A stretch of DNA of 5,486 nt from Actinomycetota bacterium. Lineage in GTDB: Bacteria > Actinomycetota > Acidimicrobiia > Acidimicrobiales > Iamiaceae. The notes beneath the pieces are model-generated. The model ran no database searches. It saw nothing but the letters and a program-made list of their open reading frames with translations, and had not been told where the DNA came from. Position numbers and translations under genes: made by a program. Positions 1 to 5,135 of the stretch are shown here, one piece after another; position 1 is the stretch's first letter, and every line of letters starts with the position of its first letter. The stretch spans positions 1 through 5,486 of the forward strand of contig JADGOP010000189.1 of the NCBI GenBank assembly GCA_017882935.1, in the 5' to 3' direction.

Positions 1-1
1 C

Positions 2-262
2 GTGGAGCGGCTGCGTGAGGTCTCGCAGGAGCCGGGGCTCTACGCCGAGCTGCGGGGTGCCCAGCACGCCTTCGAGATCTTCGGGTCGGTGCGGGCGGTG
101 GCGTGCGTCGAGGCCGCTGAGCGCTTCCTGCAGTGGGCCCACGAGCGTCACCTCGGCACGGTCCCCGCCGAGCCGGCCATGGCCGTGCCCGTCGACCTGA
201 ACGAGCCCGACGGCAGCGCCACCCCGGCGCCCGCCATCGCCTCGCTGGGCGTCGAAAACTAG
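2..262 (+). CDS. Alpha/beta hydrolase (fold-3 esterase/lipase type), C-terminal fragment
   Basis: This is the last ~86 codons of a gene whose start lies upstream of the window; the GTG at position 2 is simply an internal valine codon in an open frame. The visible stretch YAELRGAQHAFEIF, followed by a helix ending in ERFLQWAHERH, matches the end of alpha/beta hydrolase fold-3 (HSL/Lip-type) carboxylesterases. There the His of GAQHAF (bases 65-67) completes the Ser-Asp-His triad; the Ser and Asp are outside the window. Such enzymes hydrolyse carboxylic esters in the cytoplasm or at the cell envelope. After the last helix there is a ~35-residue tail rich in Ala and Pro that looks disordered and is not part of the usual fold. 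The stop codon lies inside the operator-like palindrome of the next gene, which starts 21 bp later. Family confidence is good; the substrate is unknown. Confidence 0.78.
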   Translation: MERLREVSQEPGLYAELRGAQHAFEIFGSVRAVACVEAAERFLQWAHERHLGTVPAEPAMAVPVDLNEPDGSATPAPAIASLGVEN

Positions 263-275
263 AATCTGTTCTAGT
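258..275. promoter_or_regulatory. KstR-like operator, 18-bp palindrome
   Basis: The sequence ACTAGAATCTGTTCTAGT has perfect 7-bp arms around a 4-bp centre. Its inner 14 bp (260-273) fits the published KstR motif TnnAACnnGTTnnA at all defined positions except one (AAT instead of AAC). It overlaps the stop codon of the hydrolase gene and ends 8 bp before the dehydrogenase start, covering the probable -10 box, where a bound repressor would block transcription. A KstR-like regulator is encoded directly downstream of the dehydrogenase, which makes the pairing plausible. Binding itself is inferred. Confidence 0.65.
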
Positions 276-277
276 CT
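272..277 (+). promoter_or_regulatory. Probable -10 box of the acyl-CoA dehydrogenase gene (leaderless)
   Basis: TAGTCT fits the actinobacterial TANNNT -10 pattern and lies 6 nt before the GTG at 284, so transcription would begin at or next to the start codon. No Shine-Dalgarno sequence precedes the GTG, which agrees with leaderless translation. TAGAAT at 260-265 is an alternative -10 that would give a leader of about 11 nt. No convincing -35 was seen. Confidence 0.45.
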
Positions 278-283
278 CGCGGC

Positions 284-1510
284 GTGGATTTCGACGACAC
301 GCCGGCAGAGGCCGAGTTCCGTGCCGAGGCCCGGGCCTGGCTGCAGGCGCACGCCGTGCCGAAGGGCCATCCCGACGACTTCTCCGACGGCCACGCCGAC
401 GAATCCGTGCCCGAGGCGGTGCACACCGCCAACTGCCAGCGCTGGCAGCGGACCCTGCACGACGGCGGCTGGGCGGGGATCGCCTGGCCGAAGGTGTTCG
501 GCGGTCGCGGCGGCAAGCCCATGGAAGCGTCGATCTTCAACCAGGAGCAGTCGAAGTTCGGCGTGACGACCGGCGTCTTCGCCATCGCCCACGGCATGGT
601 GGGGCCCACGCTCATGCGCCACGGCACGCCGGAGCAGCAGCAGCACTACCTCCCGGCCATGCTGCGCGGTGACGACGTGTGGTGCCAGCTGTTCAGCGAG
701 CCGGGCGCCGGGTCCGACCTCGCGTCGCTGTCGACGAAGGCCGTCCGCGACGGCGACGGGTGGGTGGTCACGGGTCAGAAGGTGTGGACCTCGCAGGCCG
801 AGCACAGCAACCTCGGCATCCTCCTCGCCCGCACCGACGCCGACGTGCCCAAGCACAAGGGCATCACCTACTTCATCCTCGACATGTCCACACCGGGCAT
901 CGACATCCGGCCGCTGCGCCAGATCACCGGCCACGCGCACTTCTCGGAGGTGTTCCTCGACGAGGTGCGGATCCCGGCGGCGAACGTGGTGGGCGAGGTG
1001 AACGGCGGCTGGGCCTGCGCCATCACCACGCTGTCGAACGAGCGCGCCGCCATCAGCGGCAGCGACCGCGGCAAGGAGTTCAACCTGCTGCTGGAGCTGG
1101 CGCGCGAGCGGGGTGCCACCGCCGACGCGGTGGTGCGGCAACGGCTGGCCGACAGCTGGACCCGGCACCAGATCCTCACCTTCCTCGGCTACCGGATGCA
1201 GACCGCGCTCAGCAAGGGCACGCCGATGGGCGCCGAGGCGTCGGTCCTCAAGCTCTTCTACGCCGAGCACATCCGTCGACTCGCGGCACTGGCCCTCGAG
1301 ATCGAGGGCCCCGAGGGGCAGCTGTGGCGCGACGCCCGGGGCGACGCGTTCTGGCAGCGGCGCTTCCTGGCGGCGCCGTCGATCAAGATCGCGGGCGGCA
1401 CCAACGAGGTGCAGCACAACGTGCTCGGCGAGCGCATCCTGGGGCTGCCGCCCGAGCCGCGCACCGACCGTGAGGTCTCGTTCCGTGAGTCGCTCCGGGC
1501 CGGAACGTGA
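284..1510 (+). CDS. Acyl-CoA dehydrogenase (FadE type)
   Basis: FAD-dependent flavoenzyme that introduces the alpha,beta double bond into an acyl-CoA, the first step of beta-oxidation, passing electrons to electron-transfer flavoprotein. The 408 residues show the three ACAD regions: an N-terminal helical domain (about 1-125) with GIAWPKVFGG at 65-74; a beta domain with WCQLFSEPGAGSD at 133-145 and KVWTS at 166-170, which contact substrate and flavin; and a C-terminal helical domain with IAGGTNEVQHNVLGERILG at 369-387. At the position of the medium-chain enzyme's catalytic Glu (the E of YEGT) this protein has Gly371. Glu253 in LSNERA aligns by motif with the catalytic Glu of isovaleryl-CoA dehydrogenase, so it is the likely base. 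GTG 284 is the only reasonable start, because the next in-frame Met lies well inside the fold. The gene follows the hydrolase by 21 bp. Its stop overlaps a GTG that could start a longer form of the TetR gene. The operator-like palindrome at its promoter suggests repression by a KstR-like protein. Family is certain; acyl substrate is not. Confidence 0.95.
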   Translation: MDFDDTPAEAEFRAEARAWLQAHAVPKGHPDDFSDGHADESVPEAVHTANCQRWQRTLHDGGWAGIAWPKVFGGRGGKPMEASIFNQEQSKFGVTTGVFAIAHGMVGPTLMRHGTPEQQQHYLPAMLRGDDVWCQLFSEPGAGSDLASLSTKAVRDGDGWVVTGQKVWTSQAEHSNLGILLARTDADVPKHKGITYFILDMSTPGIDIRPLRQITGHAHFSEVFLDEVRIPAANVVGEVNGGWACAITTLSNERAAISGSDRGKEFNLLLELARERGATADAVVRQRLADSWTRHQILTFLGYRMQTALSKGTPMGAEASVLKLFYAEHIRRLAALALEIEGPEGQLWRDARGDAFWQRRFLAAPSIKIAGGTNEVQHNVLGERILGLPPEPRTDREVSFRESLRAGT

Positions 1511-1571
1511 CCACGTCGGAGAGGCGTCGACCGGTGGGTGCGGGGTCCCGGGGCGGGGCAGGCGCGGCCAC

Positions 1572-1577
1572 TAGCGT
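1572..1577 (+). promoter_or_regulatory. Possible -10 box of the TetR regulator gene
   Basis: TAGCGT fits TANNNT and lies 10 nt before the ATG at 1588, which would give a leader of only about 3 nt. It is the only A/T-containing box in an otherwise GC-rich stretch between 1511 and 1587, and no Shine-Dalgarno sequence precedes the ATG. No operator-like palindrome of the kind found at 258-275 is visible here, so self-regulation is not apparent. The gene may also be read through from the dehydrogenase. Confidence 0.35.
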
Positions 1578-1587
1578 TCGGCGTGCG

Positions 1588-2184
1588 ATGGACGCCTCCA
1601 ACACCGAGACGCTCACGCGCAGCCAGGCGGCGCGACGTGATCGGGTGCTGCGGGCCGCGCTCGAGCTGGGACGCGAAGGCGGCTACGACGCGGTGCAGAT
1701 GCGTGAGGTCGCCACCGAGGCGGGCGTGGCGCTCGGCACCATCTACCGCTACTTCTCGTCGAAGGACCACCTCCTCGCCGCCGCGCTGGTGAGCTGGGTG
1801 GAGGATCTCGAGCGTCGCGTGGCCGCCCGCCCACCCGTGGGCACCACCACCACCGAGCGGGTGCTGAGCGTCCTCAAGCGTGCCCACCGCGCCATGGAGC
1901 GCGAGCCCCGCCTGTCGGAGGCCGTGGTCACCGCGCTCGTGTCGCCCGATGCCGGGGCCGCCGAGTGCCAGCGGCAGCTCACCGTGGTGATGACCCGCAC
2001 CATCAGCCTGGGCCTGGGCGATGACCTCGACCCCGTGGTGCGCGCCGACATCGCCCGCACGCTCGGCCACGTCTGGTTCTCGTCGCTGGTCGCCTGGGTG
2101 AATGGCTGGTCGAACATCGGCCACGTCAGCGACGAGGTGGAGATCGCCTGCCACCTCATGCTCGACCACCTCGACGCCCGCTGA
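1588..2184 (+). CDS. TetR-family transcriptional regulator, KstR-like
   Basis: A 198-residue cytoplasmic DNA-binding repressor. The TetR N-terminal domain spans about residues 14-62, with the helix-turn-helix and its distinctive end, AVQMREVATEAGVALGTIYRYF, starting near residue 35. From memory of the family, the mycobacterial cholesterol-catabolism repressor KstR has very similar stretches: GGYEAVQMR, VGTLYRYF and SKxHLL in the DNA-binding domain, RAMxRxPxLxEA and DASAA in the ligand domain, and VWxSxLxAW near the C-terminus. The counterparts here are GGYDAVQMR, LGTIYRYF, SKDHLL, RAMEREPRLSEA, DAGAA and VWFSSLVAW. KstR responds to CoA thioesters of sterol intermediates; the ligand here is unknown. 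The start ATG 1588 was chosen because the 27 extra residues from GTG 1507 are Gly/Arg/Ala-rich filler and a possible -10 box sits just upstream. GTG 1507, which overlaps the dehydrogenase stop, is a coupled alternative. No orthology is claimed without a tree. Confidence 0.9.
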   Translation: MDASNTETLTRSQAARRDRVLRAALELGREGGYDAVQMREVATEAGVALGTIYRYFSSKDHLLAAALVSWVEDLERRVAARPPVGTTTTERVLSVLKRAHRAMEREPRLSEAVVTALVSPDAGAAECQRQLTVVMTRTISLGLGDDLDPVVRADIARTLGHVWFSSLVAWVNGWSNIGHVSDEVEIACHLMLDHLDAR

Positions 2185-2196
2185 CCCCCCCGTCGC

Positions 2197-2319
2197 GAAT
2201 GTTCTGTGGGAAGCCCCGTTATCCGGGTACTTCTGGCGCTTGCTACAGCCAGCGCGCCACGCGCTTGCTGTAGCTAGCCCCCAGAGGGGCCGTTTCCCGG
2301 GGCTTCTCACAGAACATTC
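2197..2319. repeat. 123-bp imperfect palindrome between regulator and pirin genes
   Basis: Bases 2197-2218 and 2298-2319 are inverted repeats of 22 bp with one mismatch (2209/2307, a G:U pair in RNA). Bases 2238-2256 and 2260-2278 are inverted repeats of 19 bp with two mismatches and a 3-nt loop. Both pairs share the same centre, base 2258, so this is one symmetric element rather than two hairpins. The intervening 19-nt segments pair poorly with each other (8 of 19) but can each form a small hairpin, the right one CCCC-AGA-GGGG at 2279-2289, giving a possible cloverleaf fold. It begins 12 nt after the TetR stop. No U-tract follows the right arm, so it is not a classic intrinsic terminator, though it could stop transcription. 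A dispersed palindromic repeat or a structured RNA are alternatives. No protein is encoded. Confidence 0.85.
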
Positions 2320-2327
2320 CCGGGGAA

Positions 2328-2345
2328 TAGTTGTCTGTGCAACTA
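2328..2345. promoter_or_regulatory. Inverted repeat at the pirin promoter, possible operator
   Basis: TAGTTG-TCTGTG-CAACTA has perfect 6-bp arms with a 6-bp spacer, 57 nt before the pirin start. Its right arm overlaps the candidate -10 box at 2344-2349. It is unlike the KstR-like palindrome at 258-275, so a different regulator would be expected. Just upstream, 2316-2328 holds another short palindrome (ATTCCCGGGGAAT). Operator function is inferred from position only. Confidence 0.35.
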
Positions 2346-2349
2346 GGTT
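2344..2349 (+). promoter_or_regulatory. Possible -10 box of the pirin gene
   Basis: TAGGTT fits TANNNT and would place the transcript start near 2355-2357, leaving a leader of about 47 nt that contains the Shine-Dalgarno sequence. No good -35 hexamer is present at the usual distance, so the call is tentative. Confidence 0.3.
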
Positions 2350-2391
2350 GGTGGGGTGCGACGGGCGAGTGCCCGCCGGAACCTGAGCCAC

Positions 2392-2396
2392 GGAGG
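2392..2396 (+). promoter_or_regulatory. Ribosome binding site fixing the pirin start
   Basis: GGAGG lies 6 nt before the ATG at 2403. It decides against the in-frame TTG at 2331, which would add 24 residues not typical of pirins. It is the only clear Shine-Dalgarno sequence before any complete gene in this window. Confidence 0.8.
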
Positions 2397-2402
2397 CGCA
2401 CC

Positions 2403-3374
2403 ATGCCCGCCATCACGGTCGACAACCCCCTCGTCCTGCCGCGTCTGGCCCGTCCCGACGCCACCACCGCCACGGTGCGCGCCGTCGAGCGGGTGGTCCC
2501 TGCCCGCACCACCATGGAGGGCGCGGGGTTCCTGGTGCACCGGCCGTTCCCCCAGGGCGCCGACCTGCACGCCACCGACCCCTTCCTGCTGCTCGACCAG
2601 ATGGGCCCCGTCGTCTACGGGCCCCGCGAGGCCAAGGGCGCGCCCTGGCACCCGCACCGCGGCTTCGAGACCGTGACCTACCTGATGGACGGCGAGATGG
2701 TCCACCACGACTCGAACGGTGGCGGGGGCACCATCGGCGAGGGCGCCACCCAGTGGATGACCGCCGGCGCCGGGATCCTCCACGACGAGACGCCGAGCGA
2801 GCGCGTCTACGACTCGGGGGGCCGCTTCCACGGCGTCCAGCTCTGGGTGAACCTGCCGGCCGCGCAGAAGTGGGTACCGCCGCGCTACCAGCTGATCGAG
2901 GCCACCGAGCTCACGCTGCTGGCCTCGTCCGACGGCGGGGCGTTCGTGCGCCTCATCGCCGGTGACCTCGACGGCCACGCCGGGCCCGGCTCGACCTACA
3001 CGCCGATCACCTACGCCCACGCCACGCTCAACCCCGGCGCCGAGCTGCAGGCCAACTGGCGGCCCGACTTCAGCGCCATGGTCTACGTGCTCGGGGGCCA
3101 GGGCTACGTGGGGGCCGAGAACCGTCCGGTCCGCGACCAGGACCTGGCCGTCCTCGGTGCCGGTGACGCGGTCACGCTGCGCGCCGCCGACCGCATCGAG
3201 GGCGAGGGCGACACCCTCGAGGTGCTGCTGCTCGGCGGGCTCCCGATCCGCGAGCCCATCGCCCACTACGGGCCGTTCGTGATGAACACCCGGGCCGAGA
3301 TCGAGCAGGCAATCGACGACTTCAACCACGGCCGCATGGGCACCATCCCTGCGGTCGACCTCGGCTCCGCCTGA
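2403..3374 (+). CDS. Pirin-family bicupin protein
   Basis: A 323-residue cytoplasmic cupin protein of the pirin family. Members bind a metal, usually iron; some show quercetin 2,3-dioxygenase activity, and others act as protein partners or stress-linked factors. The N-terminal cupin (about 40-150) has the family signature HPHRGFETVTY starting at His83. The four metal ligands of human pirin (two His, then His and Glu) correspond to His83, His85, His127 and Glu129. The second pair reads HDE where HSE is usual, but both ligands are kept. The C-terminal pirin domain ends with the typical stretch YGPFVMNTRAEIEQAIDDF near residues 285-303. Length is slightly above the usual ~290, owing to an N-terminal extension of about 30 residues. 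The gene stands alone, bounded by a 123-bp palindrome upstream and a long hairpin downstream, so it is probably transcribed separately. Its biological role here cannot be read from the sequence. Confidence 0.93.
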   Translation: MPAITVDNPLVLPRLARPDATTATVRAVERVVPARTTMEGAGFLVHRPFPQGADLHATDPFLLLDQMGPVVYGPREAKGAPWHPHRGFETVTYLMDGEMVHHDSNGGGGTIGEGATQWMTAGAGILHDETPSERVYDSGGRFHGVQLWVNLPAAQKWVPPRYQLIEATELTLLASSDGGAFVRLIAGDLDGHAGPGSTYTPITYAHATLNPGAELQANWRPDFSAMVYVLGGQGYVGAENRPVRDQDLAVLGAGDAVTLRAADRIEGEGDTLEVLLLGGLPIREPIAHYGPFVMNTRAEIEQAIDDFNHGRMGTIPAVDLGSA

Positions 3375-3383
3375 CCCCCCGCG

Positions 3384-3429
3384 TTTCGGGGACGGATAGG
3401 TGCGCCAGGCGCACATATCCGTCCCGAAA
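3384..3429. terminator. Long hairpin between convergent genes, probable bidirectional terminator
   Basis: The hairpin is centred on base 3407. From the loop outward it has GTGCGCC/GGCGCAC (3400-3406 with 3408-3414; in practice a 5-bp stem with a 5-nt loop), one mismatch (3399/3415), ten pairs (3389-3398 with 3416-3425), a bulged G at 3388, and four more pairs down to 3384/3429. It begins 9 nt after the pirin stop and ends 26 nt before the synthetase stop on the other strand, so it can serve both genes. There is no separate U-tract on either strand, which fits the U-less hairpins common in actinobacteria. Such a well-kept stem may also be a dispersed repeat. Confidence 0.72.
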
Positions 3430-3455
3430 AGCAGATGGTCGGAGAGAGGCCCGGG

Positions 3456-5021
3456 CTAGATGGCCCGCTCCTGCCCCTCCCAGTAGGGGTCGCGGAGCTT
3501 GCGCTTGTAGAGCTTGCCGTTGGGGTCGCGAGGGAGCTCGGCCACGAAGTCGATGGTCTTCGGCTGCTTGAAGCGGGCGAGTTGTCCCTGGCACCACTCG
3601 TGCAGCTCGTCGGCCAGGGCCTGGTCGGGGGCGATGCCCTCGGCCGGCTCGATCACCGCCTTGATCTCCTCGCCCCAGTCGGGGTGCGGGATGCCGAACA
3701 CCGCGGCGTCGCCGACCTTCGGGTGCGTGAGCAGCACCGACTCGATCTCGGCCGGGTAGATGTTCACGCCGCCGGAGATGATCATGTCGCTCTTGCGGTC
3801 GCAGAGGAAGAGGTAGCCGTCCTCGTCGAGGTAGCCGATGTCGCCGACGGTGAAGAAGCCGTCGCGCCGGTTGGCGTTGGTCTTCTCCTGGTCGTCCTTG
3901 TACTCGAAGTCGGCCATGCCGAGCGCCATGTAGACGGTCCCGATGCCGCGCACGGGCATCTCGGCGCCCTCGTCGTCGAGGATGCGCAGCTCCGAACTGG
4001 GCCACGCCTTGCCGACGGTGCCGGGCTTCTCGAGCCACTCCTCGGCGCTGACGATGCTGCCGCCGCCCTCGGTGGCCGCGTAGTACTCCCAGATGGAGTT
4101 GCCCCACCACTCGATCATGCGGCGCTTCACGTCGGGCGGGCACGGCGCGGCGGCGTGGATCATGGTGCGCGTGGTGGAGCAGTCGTACTTGGCCCGCACG
4201 TCCTCGGGCAGCGCCAGCATGCGGTGGAACTGGGTGGGGACCATGTGGCTCGAGGTGACGCCGTAGCGGTCGATCTTCTCGAGCATCAGCTCCGGGCCCC
4301 ACTTGTCCATGAGCACCACGCTGTGGCCCACGGCCAGCGAGCACCCCATGCACATCAGCACGGCGGTGTGGTAGAGCGGCGAGCCCACCAGGTGCACGCT
4401 GCCGTCGTGCGGCAGCGCGCCGAACATGGCGAGGAAGCCGCCCACCAGGGTGGCCATGTCGTCGGGGTCGATGTCGTAGAGGCCGCGCTTCACGCCCTTG
4501 GGCTTGCCGGTGGTGCCCGACGTGTAGTGCATGGCGGTGCCGGCGCTGCGGTCGGGCGGCGGGGTGTCGGGCTGGCCCGCGCCCAGCTCCTCGAAGGGGC
4601 GGAAGCCCGGGGGCACCACGCCGTCGTCGCCGGCCACCGCGAAGCTCGCCTCCTCGGGGAAGCCCAGCTCCTTCACCGCGGCCGTGGCCTCGTCGGCGAA
4701 GCGGCCGTGGGTGACGAAGACCTTGGCACCGCTGTCACCCACGATGTAGGCGATCTCGGGGCCCACCAGGTGGTGGTTGATGGGCGTGAGGTAGAGCCCG
4801 ATCTGCAGGGCGGCCAGGTAGAGCTCGACCATCTCGAGCCCGTTGGGGAGGACCGCGGCGACGGTGTCGCCGTTGTGCAGCCCGAGCGCACGCAGGCCGT
4901 TGGCGATGCGGTTGCTCTCGGCGAGCAGCTCGCCTGCGGTGTGTGCTTCGTCGTCCGGGCCGATCAGCGCGATGCGCTCGGGATCTTCCGCGGCGAGCTT
5001 CCAGAATCCAGTCGATGCCAT
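3456..5021 (-). CDS. Acyl-CoA synthetase (AMP-binding, ANL superfamily; FadD type)
   Basis: Activates a carboxylic acid to an acyl-adenylate with ATP and then to the CoA thioester, supplying substrate for beta-oxidation. The 521 residues are full length for the family. Visible motifs in order: phosphate-binding loop YTSGTTGKPKG (166-176); YYAATEGGG (313-321), which holds the conserved Thr-Glu; GDIGYLDEDGYLFLCDR (393-409), with the ribose-binding Asp and the hinge region; KSDMIISGGVNIYPAEIE (410-427); and PRDPNGKLYKRKLR (497-510), in which Lys503 is the expected adenylation lysine. All catalytic positions appear intact. The ATG at 5021 gives a normal N-terminus; no Shine-Dalgarno precedes it, but a TANNNT box ends 7 nt upstream, so the mRNA is probably leaderless. 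A KstR-like site sits in the promoter. The gene is convergent with pirin. The substrate (fatty acid, sterol side chain or other) cannot be decided from motifs. Confidence 0.93.
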   Translation of the reverse strand: MASTGFWKLAAEDPERIALIGPDDEAHTAGELLAESNRIANGLRALGLHNGDTVAAVLPNGLEMVELYLAALQIGLYLTPINHHLVGPEIAYIVGDSGAKVFVTHGRFADEATAAVKELGFPEEASFAVAGDDGVVPPGFRPFEELGAGQPDTPPPDRSAGTAMHYTSGTTGKPKGVKRGLYDIDPDDMATLVGGFLAMFGALPHDGSVHLVGSPLYHTAVLMCMGCSLAVGHSVVLMDKWGPELMLEKIDRYGVTSSHMVPTQFHRMLALPEDVRAKYDCSTTRTMIHAAAPCPPDVKRRMIEWWGNSIWEYYAATEGGGSIVSAEEWLEKPGTVGKAWPSSELRILDDEGAEMPVRGIGTVYMALGMADFEYKDDQEKTNANRRDGFFTVGDIGYLDEDGYLFLCDRKSDMIISGGVNIYPAEIESVLLTHPKVGDAAVFGIPHPDWGEEIKAVIEPAEGIAPDQALADELHEWCQGQLARFKQPKTIDFVAELPRDPNGKLYKRKLRDPYWEGQERAI

Positions 5022-5028
5022 GTCGGGC

Positions 5029-5034
5029 AGCGTA
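5029..5034 (-). promoter_or_regulatory. Probable -10 box of the acyl-CoA synthetase gene (leaderless)
   Basis: On the minus strand TACGCT fits TANNNT and is followed by 7 nt and then the ATG at 5021, so transcription should begin at or one base before the start codon. No Shine-Dalgarno sequence is present in this short gap. Confidence 0.5.
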
Positions 5035-5042
5035 GGGGAAAC

Positions 5043-5056
5043 GAGAACGTGTTGCA
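5043..5056 (-). promoter_or_regulatory. KstR-like site in the synthetase promoter
   Basis: On the minus strand TGCAACACGTTCTC matches TnnAACnnGTTnnA at seven of eight defined positions (final C instead of A). On the plus strand its core AGAACGTGTT is shared with the recalled KstR consensus and partly with the palindrome at 258-275. It would lie at about -22 to -35 relative to the predicted start of transcription, where a repressor would interfere. Only the core is palindromic, so it is weaker than the first site and chance cannot be excluded. Confidence 0.42.
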
Positions 5057-5080
5057 GTTGCTACGCGACCCGACCGGGCC

Positions 5081-5118
5081 CGAAAACGAGACGAGCCGGG
5101 CCCGAAGGCCCGGCTCGT
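5081..5118 (-). terminator. Intrinsic terminator of the LPxTG gene
   Basis: Bases 5091-5102 and 5107-5118 form a perfect 12-bp, mostly G:C stem. On the minus strand the loop is UUCG closed by C:G, an unusually stable tetraloop, and the stem is followed by CTCGTTTTCG, a short U-tract. It lies 17 nt past the stop codon of the LPxTG gene and before the synthetase promoter, so it separates two genes that point the same way. Confidence 0.85.
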
Positions 5119-5135
5119 TCAGGTCTGGTGGCGGA

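Noticed and set aside
133..672. 179-codon plus-strand frame overlapping the hydrolase end and dehydrogenase start
   Set aside because: Its composition is almost entirely Arg, Ala, Gly and Pro, and it is out of frame with two recognisable proteins.
1505..1516. ACGTG-AC-CACGT inverted repeat at the dehydrogenase stop as a TetR operator
   Set aside because: The arms are only 5 bp, the sequence does not match the KstR-like motif, and half of it is constrained by coding sequence. Chance is likely in GC-rich DNA.
2236..2269. Direct repeat GCGCTTGCT (2236-2244 and 2261-2269) as a possible iteron or CRISPR-like unit
   Set aside because: Only two copies exist, and both are parts of the larger palindrome, which explains them.
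1258..2391. 377-codon open frame on the minus strand opposite the dehydrogenase end and TetR gene
   Set aside because: It is antisense to two well-supported genes, its translation is rich in His/Arg/Gly/Ala without any domain, and such open frames are expected opposite GC-rich codons.
2331..2402. TTG start that would extend pirin by 24 residues
   Set aside because: The ATG at 2403 has a strong GGAGG at ideal spacing, and the extension falls on the promoter and operator-like region.
2343..3416. 357-codon open frame on the minus strand covering the pirin gene
   Set aside because: It mirrors the pirin codons (Val/Gly/His-rich antisense composition), has no recognisable motif, and would run through the 3' hairpin.
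3322..4353. 343-codon open frame on the minus strand in another frame of the synthetase
   Set aside because: It overlaps the synthetase, which carries all ANL motifs. The alternative frame is Arg/Gly/His-rich and featureless.
5074..5106. Repeated CCGGGCCCGAA (5074-5084 and 5096-5106) as a regulatory repeat
   Set aside because: One copy is the terminator stem and the other lies just beyond its U-tract. Self-complementary GGGCCC is common at this GC content.
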